Notes under the pieces: model-generated
What the model saw: the letters and a program-made list of their open reading frames with translations, nothing else
Databases searched by the model: none
Told to the model about the DNA's origin: nothing
Made by a program: the position numbers and the translations under genes
Shown: positions 40,842 to 54,040 of the stretch, piece after piece
How positions within the stretch are numbered: the stretch's first letter is position 1
Layout: each line of letters begins with the position of its first letter
Source of the DNA: Leptasterias polaris
Taxonomy: Eukaryota > Echinodermata > Asteroidea > Forcipulatida > Asteriidae
Length of the DNA stretch: 64,000 bases
NCBI GenBank assembly: GCA_037783415.1
Contig: JAZGTN010000121.1
Location: 1-64,000 of the forward strand
Direction: 5' to 3'

Positions 40842-41644
40842 TTTTAAAAAAGGCCAAGAAATAGTGCCTGCGGAAAACGTTGAGACTCTGAAATAAAGTT
40901 AAATCTACGGTTGACAATAACTCCTGATCACAGCATGCCAGAGAGACAAATTTTGTTACCTGATTCTTCCCTGAATACTCCCAAATCCGAAAATCAGAAT
41001 GTGAGGGCCAGCAGGCGCCATCTTCATACCGCAAATTACCAGCGAGCGGGGACCATCCGAAGTCGACGCAATAGCGACTTCAGTTGAACGAGCTATTTTA
41101 AAACAAACTCAAAGTAAGCACGGTCAAATCAACATGACATCATTTTTGGATTGGCACAAAATTTACACCACTCGAAGGTCAAGTTCTAGGGGTCATGTGA
41201 CCGAATTCTTGGGGCGGAGAGACATTTCTAGACCGCGCTAGCGGCCAGAGAGTCACCACTACCCAAAGAAAATGAGAAGTTTTCAAGCAAATTCAAAGTA
41301 AGTACGCTCAAATCAACCCGACATCATTTTTGGATTGGCACAAAATGTACACCACTCGAAGGTCAAGTTCTAGGGGTCATGTGGCCGAATTCTTGGGGCG
41401 GAGAGACATTTCTAGACCGCGCTAGCAGCCAGAGAGTCACCCCTACCCAAAGAAAATGAGAAGTTTTCAAGCAAATTCAAAGTAAGTACGCTCAAATCAA
41501 CTTGACATCATTTTTGGATTGGCACAAATTTTACACCACTCGTAGGTCAACTTCAACGGGTCATGTGACCGAATTCTTGGGGCGGAGAGTCATTTTTAGA
41601 CGGCGCTAGCGGCCAGAGAGTCACCCCTACCCAAAGAAAATGAG
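40842..41644 (+). repeat. 803-bp unit (a + b1 + hybrid b + b2)
   Basis: The middle block starts b2-like (TAAGTACGCTC) and ends b1-like (GACCGCG), a simple b2/b1 hybrid and the reciprocal of the 437-bp class. The b2 copy has CAACTTCAACGGG and GAGTCATTTTTAGAC, marks shared with 61-64 kb. Confidence 0.85.
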
Positions 41645-42449
41645 TTTTAAAAAAGGCCAAGAAATAGTGCCTGCGGAAAACGTTGAGACTCTGAAATAAA
41701 GTTAAATCTACGGTTGACAATAACTCCTGATCACAGCATGCCAGAGAGACAAATTTTGTTACCTGATTCTTCCCTGAATACTCCCAAATCCGAAAATCAG
41801 AATGTGAGGGCCAGCAGGCGCCATCTTCATACCGCAAATTACCAGCGAGCGGGGACCATCCGAAGTCGACGCAATAGCGACTTCAGTTGAACGAGCTATT
41901 TTAAAACAAATTCAAAGTAAGCACGGTCAAATCAACATGACATCATTTTTGGATTGGCACAAACTTTACACCACTCGAAGGACAAGTTCTAGGGGTCATG
42001 TGACCGAATTCTTGGGGCGGAGAGACATTTCTAGACCGCGCTAGCGGCCAGAGAGTCACCACTACCCAAAGAAAATGAGAAGTTTTCAAGCAAATTCAAA
42101 GTAAGTACGCTCAAATCAACCCGACATCATTTTTGGATTGGCACAAAATTTACACCACTCGAAGGTCAAGTTCTAGGGGTCATGTGGCCGAATTCTTGGG
42201 GTGGAGAGACATTTCTAGACGGCGCTAGCGGCCAGAGAGTCACCCCTACCCAAAGAAAATGAGAAGTTTTCAAGCAAATTCAAAGTAAGTACGCTCAAAT
42301 CAAACTGACATCATTTTTGGATTGGCACAAATTTTACACCACTCGTAGGTCAAGTTCAAGGGGTCATGTGACCGAATTCTTGGGGCGGAGAGACATTTCT
42401 AGACGGCGCTAGCGGCCAGAGAGTCACCCCTACCCAAAGAAAATGAAAA
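41645..42449 (+). repeat. 805-bp unit (a + b1 + mosaic b + b2)
   Basis: This is the second of three consecutive three-b units. The start of its block a is short (ATGAGTTTTAAAA near 41,640), so the boundary is approximate by a few bases. The middle block has GGGGTGGAGAG. Confidence 0.84.
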
Positions 42450-43250
42450 TTTTAAAAAAGGCCAATAAATAGTGCCTGCGGAAAACGTTGAGACCCTGAA
42501 CTAAAGTTAAATCTACGGTTGACAATAACTCCTGATCACAGCATGCCAGAGAGACACATTTTGTTACCTGATTCTTCCCTGAATACTCCCAAATCCGAAA
42601 ATCAGAATGTGAGGGCCAGCAGGCACCATCTTCATACCGCAAATTACCAGCGAGCGGGGACCATCCGAAGTCGACGCAATAGCGACTTCAGTTGAACGAG
42701 CTATTTTAAAACAAATTCAAAGTAAGCACGGTCAAATCAACATGACATCATTTTTGGATTGGCACAAAATTTACACCACTCGAAGGTCAAGTTCTAGGGG
42801 TCATGTGACCGAATTCTTGGGGCGGAGAGACATTTCTAGACCGCGCTAGCGGCCAGAGAGTCACCACTACCCAAAGAAAATGAGAAGTTTTCAAGCAAAT
42901 TCAAAGTAAGTACGCTCAAATCAACCCGACATCATTTTTGGATTGGCACAAAATTTACACCACTCGAAGGGCAAGTTCTAGGGGTCATGTGGCCGAATTC
43001 TTGGGGCGGAGAGACATTTCTAGATGGCGCTAGCGGCCAGAGAGTCACCCCTACCCAAAGAAAATGAGAAGTTTTCAAGCAAATTCAAAGTACGCTCAAA
43101 TCAACCTGACATCATTTTTGGATTGGCACAAATTTTACACCACTCGTAGGTCAAGTTCAAGGGGTCATGTGACCGAATTCTTGGGGCGGAGAGACATTTC
43201 TAGACGGCGCTAGCGGCCAGAGAGTCACCCCTACCCAAAGAAAATGAAAA
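42450..43250 (+). repeat. 801-bp unit (a + b1 + mosaic b + b2)
   Basis: This is the third consecutive three-b unit. The middle block ends TAGATGGCGC, and the last b lacks four bases (AAAGTACGCTC near 43,087 where others have AAAGTAAGTACGCTC). Confidence 0.85.
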
Positions 43251-44492
43251 TTTTAAAAAAGGCCAAGAAATAGTGCCTGCGGAAAACGTTGAGACCCTGA
43301 AATAAAGTTAAATCTACGGTTGACAATAACTCCTGATCACAGCATGCCAGAGAGACAAATTTTGTTACCTGATTCTTCCCTGAATACTCCCAAATCCGAA
43401 AATCAGAATGTGAGGGCCAGCAGGCGCCATCTTCATACCGCAAATTACCAGCGAGCGGGGACCATCCGAAGTCGACGCAATAGCGACTTCAGTTGAACGA
43501 GCTATTTTAAAACAAATTCAAAGTAAGCACGGTCAAATCAACATGACATCATTTTTGGATTGGCACAAAATTTACTTCACTCGAAGGTCAAGTTCTAGGG
43601 GTCATGTGACCGAATTCTTGGGGCGGAGAGACATTCCTAGACCGCGCTAGCGGCCAGAGAGTCACCCCTACCCAAAGAAAATGAGAAGTTTTCAAGCAAA
43701 TTCAAAGTAAGTACGCTCAAATCAACCTGACATCATTTTTGGATTGGCACAAATTTTACACCACTCGTAGGTCAAGTTCAAGGGGTCATGTGACCGAATT
43801 CTTGGGGCGGAGAGACATTTCTAGACGGCGCTAGCGGCCAGAGAGTCACCCCTACCCAAAGAAAATGAAAGTTTGAAAAAAGGCCAAGAAATAGTGCCTG
43901 CGGAAAACGTTGAGACCCTGAAATAAATTTAAATCTACGGTCGACAATAACTCCTGATCACAGCATGCCAGAGAGACAAATTTTGTTACCTGATTCTTCC
44001 CTGAATACTCCCAAATCCGAAAAACAGAATGTGAGGGCCAGCAGGCGCCATCTTCATACCGCAAATTACCAGCGAGCGGGGACCATCCGAAGTCGACGCA
44101 ATAGCGACTTCAGTTGAACGAGCTATTTTAAAACAAATTCAAAGTAAGCACGGTCAAATCAACATGACATCATTTTTGGATTGGCACAAAATTTACACCA
44201 CTCGAAGGTCTAGTTCTAGGGGTCATGTGACCGAATTCATGGGGCGGAGAGACATTTCTAGACCGCGCTAGCGGCCAGAGAGTCACCCCTACCCAAAGAA
44301 AATGAGAAGTTTTCAAGCAAATTCAAAGTAAGTACGCTCAAATCAACCTGACATCATTTTTGGATTGGCACAAATTTTACACCACTCGTAGGTCAAGTTC
44401 AAGGGGTCATGTGACCGAATTCTTGGGGCGGAGAGACATTTCTAGACGGCGCTAGCGGCCAGAGAGTCACCCCTACCCAAAGAAAATGAAAA
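42450..44492 (+). repeat. 2.04-kb segmental duplication, copy 1
   Basis: This block contains an 801-bp unit and two 621-bp units, and repeats about 2,043-2,047 bp to the right. Shared private marks are GAAGGGCAAGTTC (near 42,966), TAGATGGCGC (near 43,021), TTTACTTCACTCG (near 43,571), ACATTCCTAGACC (near 43,631) and GTCTAGTTCTAGG (near 44,209). Confidence 0.85.
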
Positions 44493-45297
44493 TTTTAAAA
44501 AAGGCCAATAAATAGTGCCTGCGGAAAACGTTGAGACCCTGAAATAAAGTTAAATCTACGGTTGACAATAACTCCTGATCACAGCATGCCAGAGAGACAA
44601 ATTTTGTTACCTGATTCTTCCCTGAATACTCCCAAATCCGAAAATCAGAATGTGAGGGCCAGCAGGCGCCATCTTCATACCGCAAATTACCAGCGAGCGG
44701 GGACCATCCGAAGTCGACGCAATAGCGACTTCAGTTGAACGAGCTATTTTAAAACAAATTCAAAGTAAGCACGGTCAAATCAACATGACATCATTTTTGG
44801 ATTGGCACAAAATTTACACCACTCGAAGGTCAAGTTCTAGGGGTCATGTGACCGAATTCTTGGAGCGGAGAGACATTTCTAGACCGCGCTAGCGGCCAGA
44901 GAGTCACCACTACCCAAAGAAAATGAGAAGTTTTCAAGCAAATTCAAAGTAAGTACGCTCAAATCAACCCGACATCATTTTTGGATTGGCACAAAATTTA
45001 CACCACTCGAAGGGCAAGTTCTAGGGGTCATGTGGCCGAATTCTTGGGGCGGAGAGACATTTCTAGATGGCGCTAGCGGCCAGAGAGTCACCCCTACCCA
45101 AAGAAAATGAGAAGTTTTCAAGCAAATTCAAAGTAAGTACGCTCAAATCAACCTGACATCATTTTTGGATTGGCACAAATTTTACACCACTCGTAGGTCA
45201 AGTTCAAGGGGTCATGTGACCGAATTCTTGGGGCGGAGAGACATTTCTAGACGGCGCTAGCGGCCAGAGAGTCACCCCTACCCAAAGAAAATGAAAA
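44493..45297 (+). repeat. 805-bp unit (a + b1 + mosaic b + b2)
   Basis: Counterpart of the unit at 42,450, with TAGATGGCGC in the middle block and the full-length last b. Confidence 0.85.
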
Positions 45298-46540
45298 TTT
45301 TAAAAAAGGCCAAGAAATAGTGCCTGCGGAAAACGTTGAGACCCTGAAATAAAGTTAAATCTACGGTTGACAATAACTCCTGATCACAGCATGCCAGAGA
45401 GACAAATTTTGTTACCTGATTCTTCCCTGAATACTCCCAAATCCGAAAATCAGAATGTGAGGGCCAGCAGGCGCCATCTTCATACCGCAAATTACCAGCG
45501 AGCGGGGACCATCCGAAGTCGACGCAATAGCGACTTCAGTTGAACGAGCTATTTTAAAACAAATTCAAAGTAAGCACGGTCAAATCAACATGACATCATT
45601 TTTGGATTGGCACAAAATTTACTTCACTCGAAGGTCAAGTTCTAGGGGTCATGTGACCGAATTCTTGGGGCGGAGAGACATTCCTAGACCGCGCTAGCGG
45701 CCAGAGAGTCACCCCTACCCAAAGAAAATGAGAAGTTTTCAAGCAAATTCAAAGTAAGTACGCTCAAATCAACCTGACATCATTTTTGGATTGGCACAAA
45801 TTTTACACCACTCGTAGGTCAAGTTCAAGGGGTCATGTGACCGAATTCTTGGGGTGGAGAGACATTTCTAGACGGCGCTAGCGGCCAGAGAGTCACCCCT
45901 AACCAAAGAAAATGAAAGTTTGAAAAAAGGCCAAGAAATAGTGCCTGCGGAAAACGTTGAGACCCTGAAATAAATTTAAATCTACGGTCGACAATAACTC
46001 CTGATCACAGCATGCCAGAGAGACAAATTTTGTTACCTGATTCTTCCCTGAATACTCCCAAATCCGAAAATCAGAATGTGAGGGCCAGCAGGCGCCATCT
46101 TCATACCGCAAATTACCAGCGAGCGGGGACCATCCGAAGTCGACGCAATAGCGACTTCAGTTGAACGAGCTATTTTAAAACAAATTCAAAGTAAGCACGG
46201 TCAAATCAACATGACATCATTTTTGGATTGGCACAAAATTTACACCACTCGAAGGTCTAGTTCTAGGGGTCATGTGACCGAATTCTTAGGGCGGAGAGAC
46301 ATTTCTAGACCGCGCTAGCGGCCAGAGAGTCACCCCTACCCAAAGAAAATGAGAAGTTTTCAAGCAAATTCAAAGTAAGTACGCTCAAATCAACCTGACA
46401 TCTTTTTTGGATTGGCACAAATTTTACACCACTCGTAGGTCAAGTTCAAGGGGTCATGTGACCGAATTCTTGGGGCGGAGAGACATTTCTAGACGGCGCT
46501 AGCGGCCAGAGAGTCACCCCTACCCAAAGAAAATGAAAAT
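44493..46540 (+). repeat. 2.04-kb segmental duplication, copy 2
   Basis: This is the tandem partner of the block at 42,450, carrying the same marks near 45,010, 45,063, 45,619, 45,679 and 46,255. It lacks the 4-bp loss of copy 1 and has gained CCTAACC in its b2/a junction near 45,897. That mark runs through the following units, so subfamily spread to the right can be followed. Confidence 0.84.
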
Positions 46541-49021
46541 TTTAAAAAAATGCCAAGAAATAGTGCCTGCGGAAAACGTTGAGACCCTGAAATAAAGTTA
46601 AATCTACGGTTGACAATAACTCCTGATCACAGCATGCCAGAGAGACAAATTTTGTTACCTGATTCTTCCCTGAATACTCCCAAATCCGAAAATCAGAATG
46701 TGAGGGCCAGCAGGCGCCATCTTCATACCGCAAATTACCAGCGAGCGGGGACCATCCGAAGTCGACGCAATAGCGACTTCAGTTGAACGAGCTATTTTAA
46801 AACAAATTCAAAGTAAGCACGGTCAAATCAACATGACATCATTTTTGGATTGGCACAAAATTTACTTCACTCGAAGGTCAAGTTCTAGGGGTCATGTGAC
46901 CGAATTATTGGGGCGGAGAGACATTTCTAGACCGCGCTAGCGGCCAGAGAGTCACCCCTACCCAAAGAAAATGAGAAGTTTTCAAGCAAATTCAAAGTAA
47001 GTACGCTCAAATCAACCTGACATCATTTTTGGATTGGCACAAATTTTACACCACTCGTAGGTCAAGTTCAAGGGGTCATGTGACCGAATTCTTGGGGTGG
47101 AGAGACATTTCTAGACGGCGCTAGCGGCCAGAGAGTCACCCCTAACCAAAGAAAATGAAAGTTTGAAAAAAGGCCAAGAAATAGTGCCTGCGGAAAACGT
47201 TGAGACCCTGAAATAAATTTAAATCTACGGTCGACAATAACTCCTGATCACAACATGCCAGAGAGACAAATTTTGTTTCCTGATTCTTCCCTGAATACTC
47301 CCAAATCCGAAAATCAGAATGTGAGGGCCAGCAGGCGCCATCTTCATACCGCAAATTACCAGCGAGCGGGGACCATCCGAAGTCGACGCAATAGCGACTT
47401 CAGTTGAACGAGCTATTTTAAAACAAATTCAAAGTAAGCACGGTCAAATCAACATGACATCATTTTTGGATTGGCACAAAATTTACTTCACTCGAAGGTC
47501 AAGTTCTAGGGGTCATGTGACCGAATTCTTGGGGCGGAGAGACATTCCTAGACCGCGCTAGCGGCCAGAGAGTCACCCCTACCCAAAGAAAATGAGAAGT
47601 TTTCAAGCAAATTCAAAGTAAGTACGCTCAAATCAACCTGACATCATTTTTGGATTGGCACAAATTTTACACCACTCGTAGGTCAAGTTCAAGGGGTCAT
47701 GTGACCGAATTCTTGGGGTGGAGAGACATTTCTAGACGGCGCTAGCGGCCAGAGAGTCACCCCTAACCAAAGAAAATGAAAGTTTGAAAAAGGCCAAGAA
47801 ATAGTGCCTGCGGAAAACGTTGAGACCCTGAAATAAATTTAAATCTACGGTCGACAATAACTCCTGATCACAGCATGCCAGAGAGACAAATTTTGTTACC
47901 TGATTCTTCCCTGAATACTCCCAAATCCGAAAATCAGAATGTGAGGGCCAGCAGGCGCCATCTTCATACCGCAAATTACCAGCGAGCGGGGACCATCCGA
48001 AGTCGACGCAATAGCGACTTCAGTTGAACGAGCTATTTTAAAACAAATTCAAAGTAAGCACGGTCAAATCAACATGACATCATTTTTGGATTGGCACAAA
48101 ATTTACTTCACTCGAAGGTCAAGTTCTAGGGGTCATGTGACCGAATTATTGGGGCGGAGAGACATTTCTAGACCGCGCTAGCGGCCAGAGAGTCACCCCT
48201 ACCCAAAGAAAATGAGAAGTTTTCAAGCAAATTCAAAGTAAGTACGCTCAAATCAACCTGACATCATTTTTGGATTGGCACAAATTTTACACCACTCGTA
48301 GGTCAAGTTCAAGGGGTCATGTGACCGAATTCTTGGGGTGGAGAGACATGTCTAGACGGCGCTAGCGGCCAGAGAGTCACCCCTAACCAAAGAAAATGAA
48401 AGTTTGAAAAAAGGCCAAGAAATAGTGCCTGCGGAAAACGTTGAGACCCTGAAATAAATTTTAATCTACGGTCGACAATAACTCCTGATCACAACATGCC
48501 AGAGAGACAAATTTTGTTTCTTGATTCTTCCCTGAATACTCCCAAATCCGAAAATCAGAATGTGAGGGCCAGCAGGCGCCATCTTCATACCGCAAATTAC
48601 CAGCGAGCGGGGACCATCCGAAGTCGACGCAATAGCGACTTCAGTTGAACGAGCTATTTTAAAACAAATTCAAAGTAAGCACGGTCAAATCAACATGACA
48701 TCATTTTTGGATTGGCACAAAATTTACACCACTCGAAGGTCAAGTTCTAGGGGTCATGTGACCGAATTCTTGGGGGAGAGACATTTCTAGACCGCGGTAG
48801 CGGCCAGAGAGTCACCCCTACCCAAAGAAAATGAGAAGTTTTCAAGCAAATTCAAAGTAAGTACGCTCAAATCAACCTGACATCATTTTTGGATTGGCAC
48901 AAATTTTACACCACTCGTAGGTCAAGTTCAAGGGGTCATGTGACCGAATTCTTGGGGCGGAGAGACATTTTTAGACGGCGCTAGCGGCCAGAGAGTCACC
49001 CCTACCCAAAGAAAATGAAAG
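46541..49021 (+). repeat. Regular 621-bp units, CCTAACC subfamily
   Basis: These are a-b1-b2 units of 620-622 bp. Three or more share AAATAAATTTAAATC and GGTCGACAATAA in block a, and CCTAACCAAAG before block a. Some also have CACAACATGCC and GTTTCCTGATTC or GTTTCTTGATTC. The same marks occur in the mirrored left-arm units between about 5.2 and 8.4 kb, one of the clearest demonstrations that the arms are the same molecule. Confidence 0.88.
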
Positions 49022-49330
49022 TTTTAAAAAAGGCCAAGAAATAGTGCCTGCGGAAAACGTTGAGACCCTGAAATAAAGTTAAATCTACGGTTGACAATAA
49101 CTCCTGATCACAGCATGCCAGAGAGACAAATTTTGTTACCTGATTCTTCCCTGAATACTCCCAAATCCGAAAATCAGAATGTGAGGGCCAGCAGGCGCCA
49201 TCTTCATACCGCAAATTACCAGCGAGCGGGGACCATCCGAAGTCGACGCAATAGCGACTTCAGTTGAACGAGCTATTTTAAAACAAATTCAAAGTAAGCA
49301 CGGTCAAATCAACATGACATCATTTTTGGA
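47500..49330 (+). repeat. 1.8-kb dispersed duplication, copy 1
   Basis: This block recurs about 4,712 bp to the right. Shared marks are GACATGTCTAGAC (near 48,346), GTTTCTTGATTC (near 48,516), CTTGGGGGAGAGAC (near 48,769, short by three bases) and CCGCGGTAGCGG (near 48,792). The ends are approximate. Confidence 0.8.
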
Positions 49331-49826
49331 TTGGCACAAAATTTACACCACTCGAAGGTCAAGTTCTAGGGGTCATGTGACCGAATTCTTGGGGCGGAGA
49401 GACATTTCTAGACCGCGCTAGCAGCCAGAGAGTCACCCCTACCCAAAGAAAATGAGAAGTTTTCAAGCAAATTCAAAGTAAGTACGCTCAAATCAACCCG
49501 ACATCATTTTTGAATTGGCACAAAATTTACACCACTCGAAGGTCAAGTTCTAGGGGTCATGTGGCCGAATTCGTGGGGCGGAGAGACATTTCTAGACGGC
49601 GCTAGCGGCCAGAGAGTCACCCCTACCCAAAGAAAATGAGAAGTTTTCAAGCAAATTCAAAGTAAGTACGCTCAAATCAAACTGACATCATTTTTGGATT
49701 GGCACAAATTTTACACCACTCGTAGGTCAAGTTCAAGGGGTCATGTGACCGAATTCTTGGGGCGGAGAGACATTTCTAGACGGCGCTAGCGGCCAGAGAG
49801 TCACCCCTAACCAAAGAAAATGAAAG
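49022..49826 (+). repeat. 805-bp unit (a + b1 + mosaic b + b2)
   Basis: The middle block has GAATTCGTGGGG near 49,569 and TTTTTGAATTGGC near 49,507, both private. The long left-arm spacing between about 4,380 and 5,215 mirrors this unit. Confidence 0.86.
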
Positions 49827-50447
49827 TTTGAAAAAAGGCCAAGAAATAGTGCCTGCGGAAAACGTTGAGACCCTGAAATAAATTTAAATCTACGGTCGAC
49901 AATAACTCCTGATCACAACATGCCAGAGAGACAAATTTTGTTTCCTGATTCTTCCCTGAATACTCCCAAATCCGAAAATCAGAATGTGAGGGCCAGCAGG
50001 CGCCATCTTCATACCGCAAATTACCAGCGAGCGGGGACCATCCGAAGTCGACGCAATAGCGACTTCAGTTGAACGAGCTATTTTAAAACAAATTCAAAGT
50101 AAGCACGGTCAAATCAACATGACATCATTTTTGGATTGGCACAAAATTTACACCACTCGAAGGTCTAGTTCTAGGGGTCATGTGACCGAATTCTTGGGGC
50201 GGAGAGACATTTCTAGATTGCGCTAGCGGCCAGAGAGTCACCCCTACCCAAAGAAAATGAGAAGTTTTCAAGCAAATTCAAAGTAAGTACGCTCAAATCA
50301 ACCTGACATCATTTTTGGATTGGCACAAATTTTACACCACTCGTAGGTCAAGTTCAAGGGGTCATGTGACCGAATTCTTGGGGCGGAGAGACATTTCTAG
50401 ACGGCGCTAGCGGCCAGAGAGTCACCCCTACCCAAAGAAAAGGAAAA

Positions 50448-51251
50448 TTTTAAAAAATGCCAAGAAATAGTGCCTGCGGAAAACGTTGAGACCCTGAAAT
50501 AAAGTTAAATCTACGGTTGACAATAACTCCTGATCACAGCATGCCAGAGAGACAAATTTTGTTACCTGATTCTTCCCTGAATACTCCCAAATCCGAAAAT
50601 CAGAATGTGAGGGCCAGCAGGCGCCATCTTCATACCGCAAATTACCAGCGAGCGGGGACCATCCGAAGTCGACGCAATAGCGACTTCAGTTGAACGAGCT
50701 ATTTTAAAACAAATTCAAAGTAAGCACGGTCAAATCAACATGACATCATTTTTGGATTGGCACAAAATTTACACCACTCGAAGGTCAAGTTCTAGGGGTC
50801 ATGTGACCGAATTCTTGGGGGGAGAGACATTTCTAGACCGCGGTAGCGGCCAGAGAGTCACCCCTACCCAAAGAAAATGAGAAGTTTTCAAGCAAATTCA
50901 AAGTAAGTACGCTCAAATCAACATGACATCATTTTTGGATTGGCACAAAATTTACACCACTCGAAGGTCAAGTTCTAGGGGTCATGTGGCCGAATTCTTG
51001 GAGCGGACAGACATTTCTAGACGGCGCTAGCGGCCAGAGAGTCACCCCTACCCAAAGAAAATGAGAAGTTTTCAAGCAAATTCAAAGTAACTACGCTCAA
51101 ATCAAACCGACATCATTTTTGGATTGGCACAAATTTTACACCACTCGTAGGTCAAGTTCAAGGGGTCATGTGACCGAATTCTTGGGGCGGAGAGACATTT
51201 CTAGACGGCGCTAGCGGCCAGAGAGTCACCCCTACCCAAAGAAAATGAAAA
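50448..51251 (+). repeat. 804-bp unit (a + b1 + mosaic b + b2)
   Basis: The first b has CTTGGGGGGAGAG (one base short) and CCGCGGTAGCGG. The middle b has GGAGCGGACAGAC. The last b starts at AGTAACTACGCTC. The same set recurs at 53,734. Confidence 0.86.
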
Positions 51252-52150
51252 TTTTAAAAAAGGCCAATAAATAGTGCCTGCGGAAAACGTTGAGACCCTG
51301 AAATAAAGTTAAATCTACGGTTGACAATAACTCCTGATCACAGCATGCCAGAGAGACAAATTTTGTTACCTGATTCTTCCCTGAATACTCCCAAATCCGA
51401 AAATCAGAATGTGAGGGCCAGCAGGCACCATCTTCATACCGCAAATTACCAGCGAGCGGGGACCATCTGAAGTCGACGCAATAGCGACTTCAGTTGAACG
51501 AGCTATTTTAAAACAAATTCAAAGTAAGCACGGTCAAATCAACATGACATCATTTTTGGATTGGCACAACATTTACACCACTCGAAGGTCTAGTTCTAGG
51601 GGTCATGTGACCGAATTCTTGGGGCGGAGAGACATTTCTAGACCGCGCTAGCGGCCAGAGAGTCACCCCTACCCAAAGAAAATGAGAAGTTTTCAAGCAA
51701 ATTCAAAGTAAGTACGCTCAAATCAACCTGACATCATTTTTGGATTGGCACAAATTTTACACCACTCGTAGGTCAAGTTCAAGGGGTCATGTGACCGAAT
51801 TCTTGTGGCGGAGAGACATTTTTAGACGGCGCTAGCGGCCAGAGAGTCACCCCTACCCAAAGAAAATGAAAGTTTTTAAAAAGGCCAAGAAATAGTGCCT
51901 GCGGAAAACGTTGAGACCCTGAAATAAAGTTAAATCTACGGTTGACAATAACTCCTGATCACAGCATGCCAGAGAGACAAATTTTGTTACCTGATTCTTC
52001 CCTGAATACTCCCAAATCCGAAAATCAGAATGTGAGGGCCAGCAGGCGCCATCTTCATACCGCAAATTACCAGCGAGCGGGGACCATCCGAAGTCGACGC
52101 AATAGCGACTTCAGTTGAACGAGCTATTTTAAAACAAATTCAAAGTAAGC
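50650..52150 (+). repeat. 1.5-kb dispersed duplication, copy 1
   Basis: This block recurs 3,286 bp to the right. Shared marks are AGTAACTACGCTC (near 51,086), GACCATCTGAAGTCG (near 51,461), CACAACATTTAC (near 51,565), CTTGTGGCGG (near 51,802) and AGTTTTTAAAAAGG (near 51,870). Confidence 0.82.
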
Positions 52151-52209
52151 ACGGTCAAATCAACATGACATCATTTTTGGATTGGCACAAAATTTACTTC
52201 ACTCGAAGG

Positions 52210-54040
52210 TCAAGTTCTAGGGGTCATGTGACCGAATTCTTGGGGCGGAGAGACATTCCTAGACCGCGCTAGCGGCCAGAGAGTCACCCCTACCCAAAGA
52301 AAATGAGAAGTTTTCAAGCAAATTCAAAGTAAGTACGCTCAAATCAACCTGACATCATTTTTGGATTGGCACAAATTTTACACCACTCGTAGGTCAAGTT
52401 CAAGGGGTCATGTGACCGAATTCTTGGGGTGGAGAGACATTTCTAGACGGCGCTAGCGGCCAGAGAGTCACCCCTAACCAAAGAAAATGAAAGTTTGAAA
52501 AAAGGCCAAGAAATAGTGCCTGCGGAAAACGTTGAGACCCTGAAATAAATTTAAATCTACGGTCGACAATAACTCCTGATCACAGCATGCCAGAGAGACA
52601 AATTTTGTTACCTGATTCTTCCCTGAATACTCCCAAATCCGAAAATCAGAATGTGAGGGCCAGCAGGCGCCATCTTCATACCGCAAATTACCAGCGAGCG
52701 GGGACCATCCGAAGTCGACGCAATAGCGACTTCAGTTGAACGAGCTATTTTAAAACAAATTCAAAGTAAGCACGGTCAAATCAACATGACATCATTTTTG
52801 GATTGGCACAAAATTTACTTCACTCGAAGGTCAAGTTCTAGGGGTCATGTGACCGAATTATTGGGGCGGAGAGACATTTCTAGACCGCGCTAGCGGCCAG
52901 AGAGTCACCCCTACCCAAAGAAAATGAGAAGTTTTCAAGCAAATTCAAAGTAAGTACGCTCAAATCAACCTGACATCATTTTTGGATTGGCACAAATTTT
53001 ACACCACTCGTAGGTCAAGTTCAAGGGGTCATGTGACCGAATTCTTGGGGTGGAGAGACATGTCTAGACGGCGCTAGCGGCCAGAGAGTCACCCCTAACC
53101 AAAGAAAATGAAAGTTTGAAAAAAGGCCAAGAAATAGTGCCTGCGGAAAACGTTGAGACCCTGAAATAAATTTAAATCTACGGTCGACAATAACTCCTGA
53201 TCACAACATGCCAGAGAGACAAATTTTGTTTCTTGATTCTTCCCTGAATACTCCCAAATCCGAAAATCAGAATGTGAGGGCCAGCAGGCGCCATCTTCAT
53301 ACCGCAAATTACCAGCGAGCGGGGACCATCCGAAGTCGACGCAATAGCGACTTCAGTTGAACGAGCTATTTTAAAACAAATTCAAAGTAAGCACGGTCAA
53401 ATCAACATGACATCATTTTTGGATTGGCACAAAATTTACACCACTCGAAGGTCAAGTTCTAGGGGTCATGTGACCGAATTCTTGGGGGAGAGACATTTCT
53501 AGACCGCGGTAGCGGCCAGAGAGTCACCCCTACCCAAAGAAAATGAGAAGTTTTCAAGCAAATTCAAAGTAAGTACGCTCAAATCAACCTGACATCATTT
53601 TTGGATTGGCACAAATTTTACACCACTCGTAGGTCAAGTTCAAGGGGTCATGTGACCGAATTCTTGGGGCGGAGAGACATTTTTAGACGGCGCTAGCGGC
53701 CAGAGAGTCACCCCTACCCAAAGAAAATGAAAGTTTTAAAAAAGGCCAAGAAATAGTGCCTGCGGAAAACGTTGAGACCCTGAAATAAAGTTAAATCTAC
53801 GGTTGACAATAACTCCTGATCACAGCATGCCAGAGAGACAAATTTTGTTACCTGATTCTTCCCTGAATACTCCCAAATCCGAAAATCAGAATGTGAGGGC
53901 CAGCAGGCGCCATCTTCATACCGCAAATTACCAGCGAGCGGGGACCATCCGAAGTCGACGCAATAGCGACTTCAGTTGAACGAGCTATTTTAAAACAAAT
54001 TCAAAGTAAGCACGGTCAAATCAACATGACATCATTTTTG
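52210..54040 (+). repeat. 1.8-kb dispersed duplication, copy 2
   Basis: Partner of 47,500-49,330, with the same marks near 53,058, 53,229, 53,482 and 53,504. It is followed by the second copy of the 50.6-kb block, so two segments that are separated in the first occurrence are adjacent here. Confidence 0.8.
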
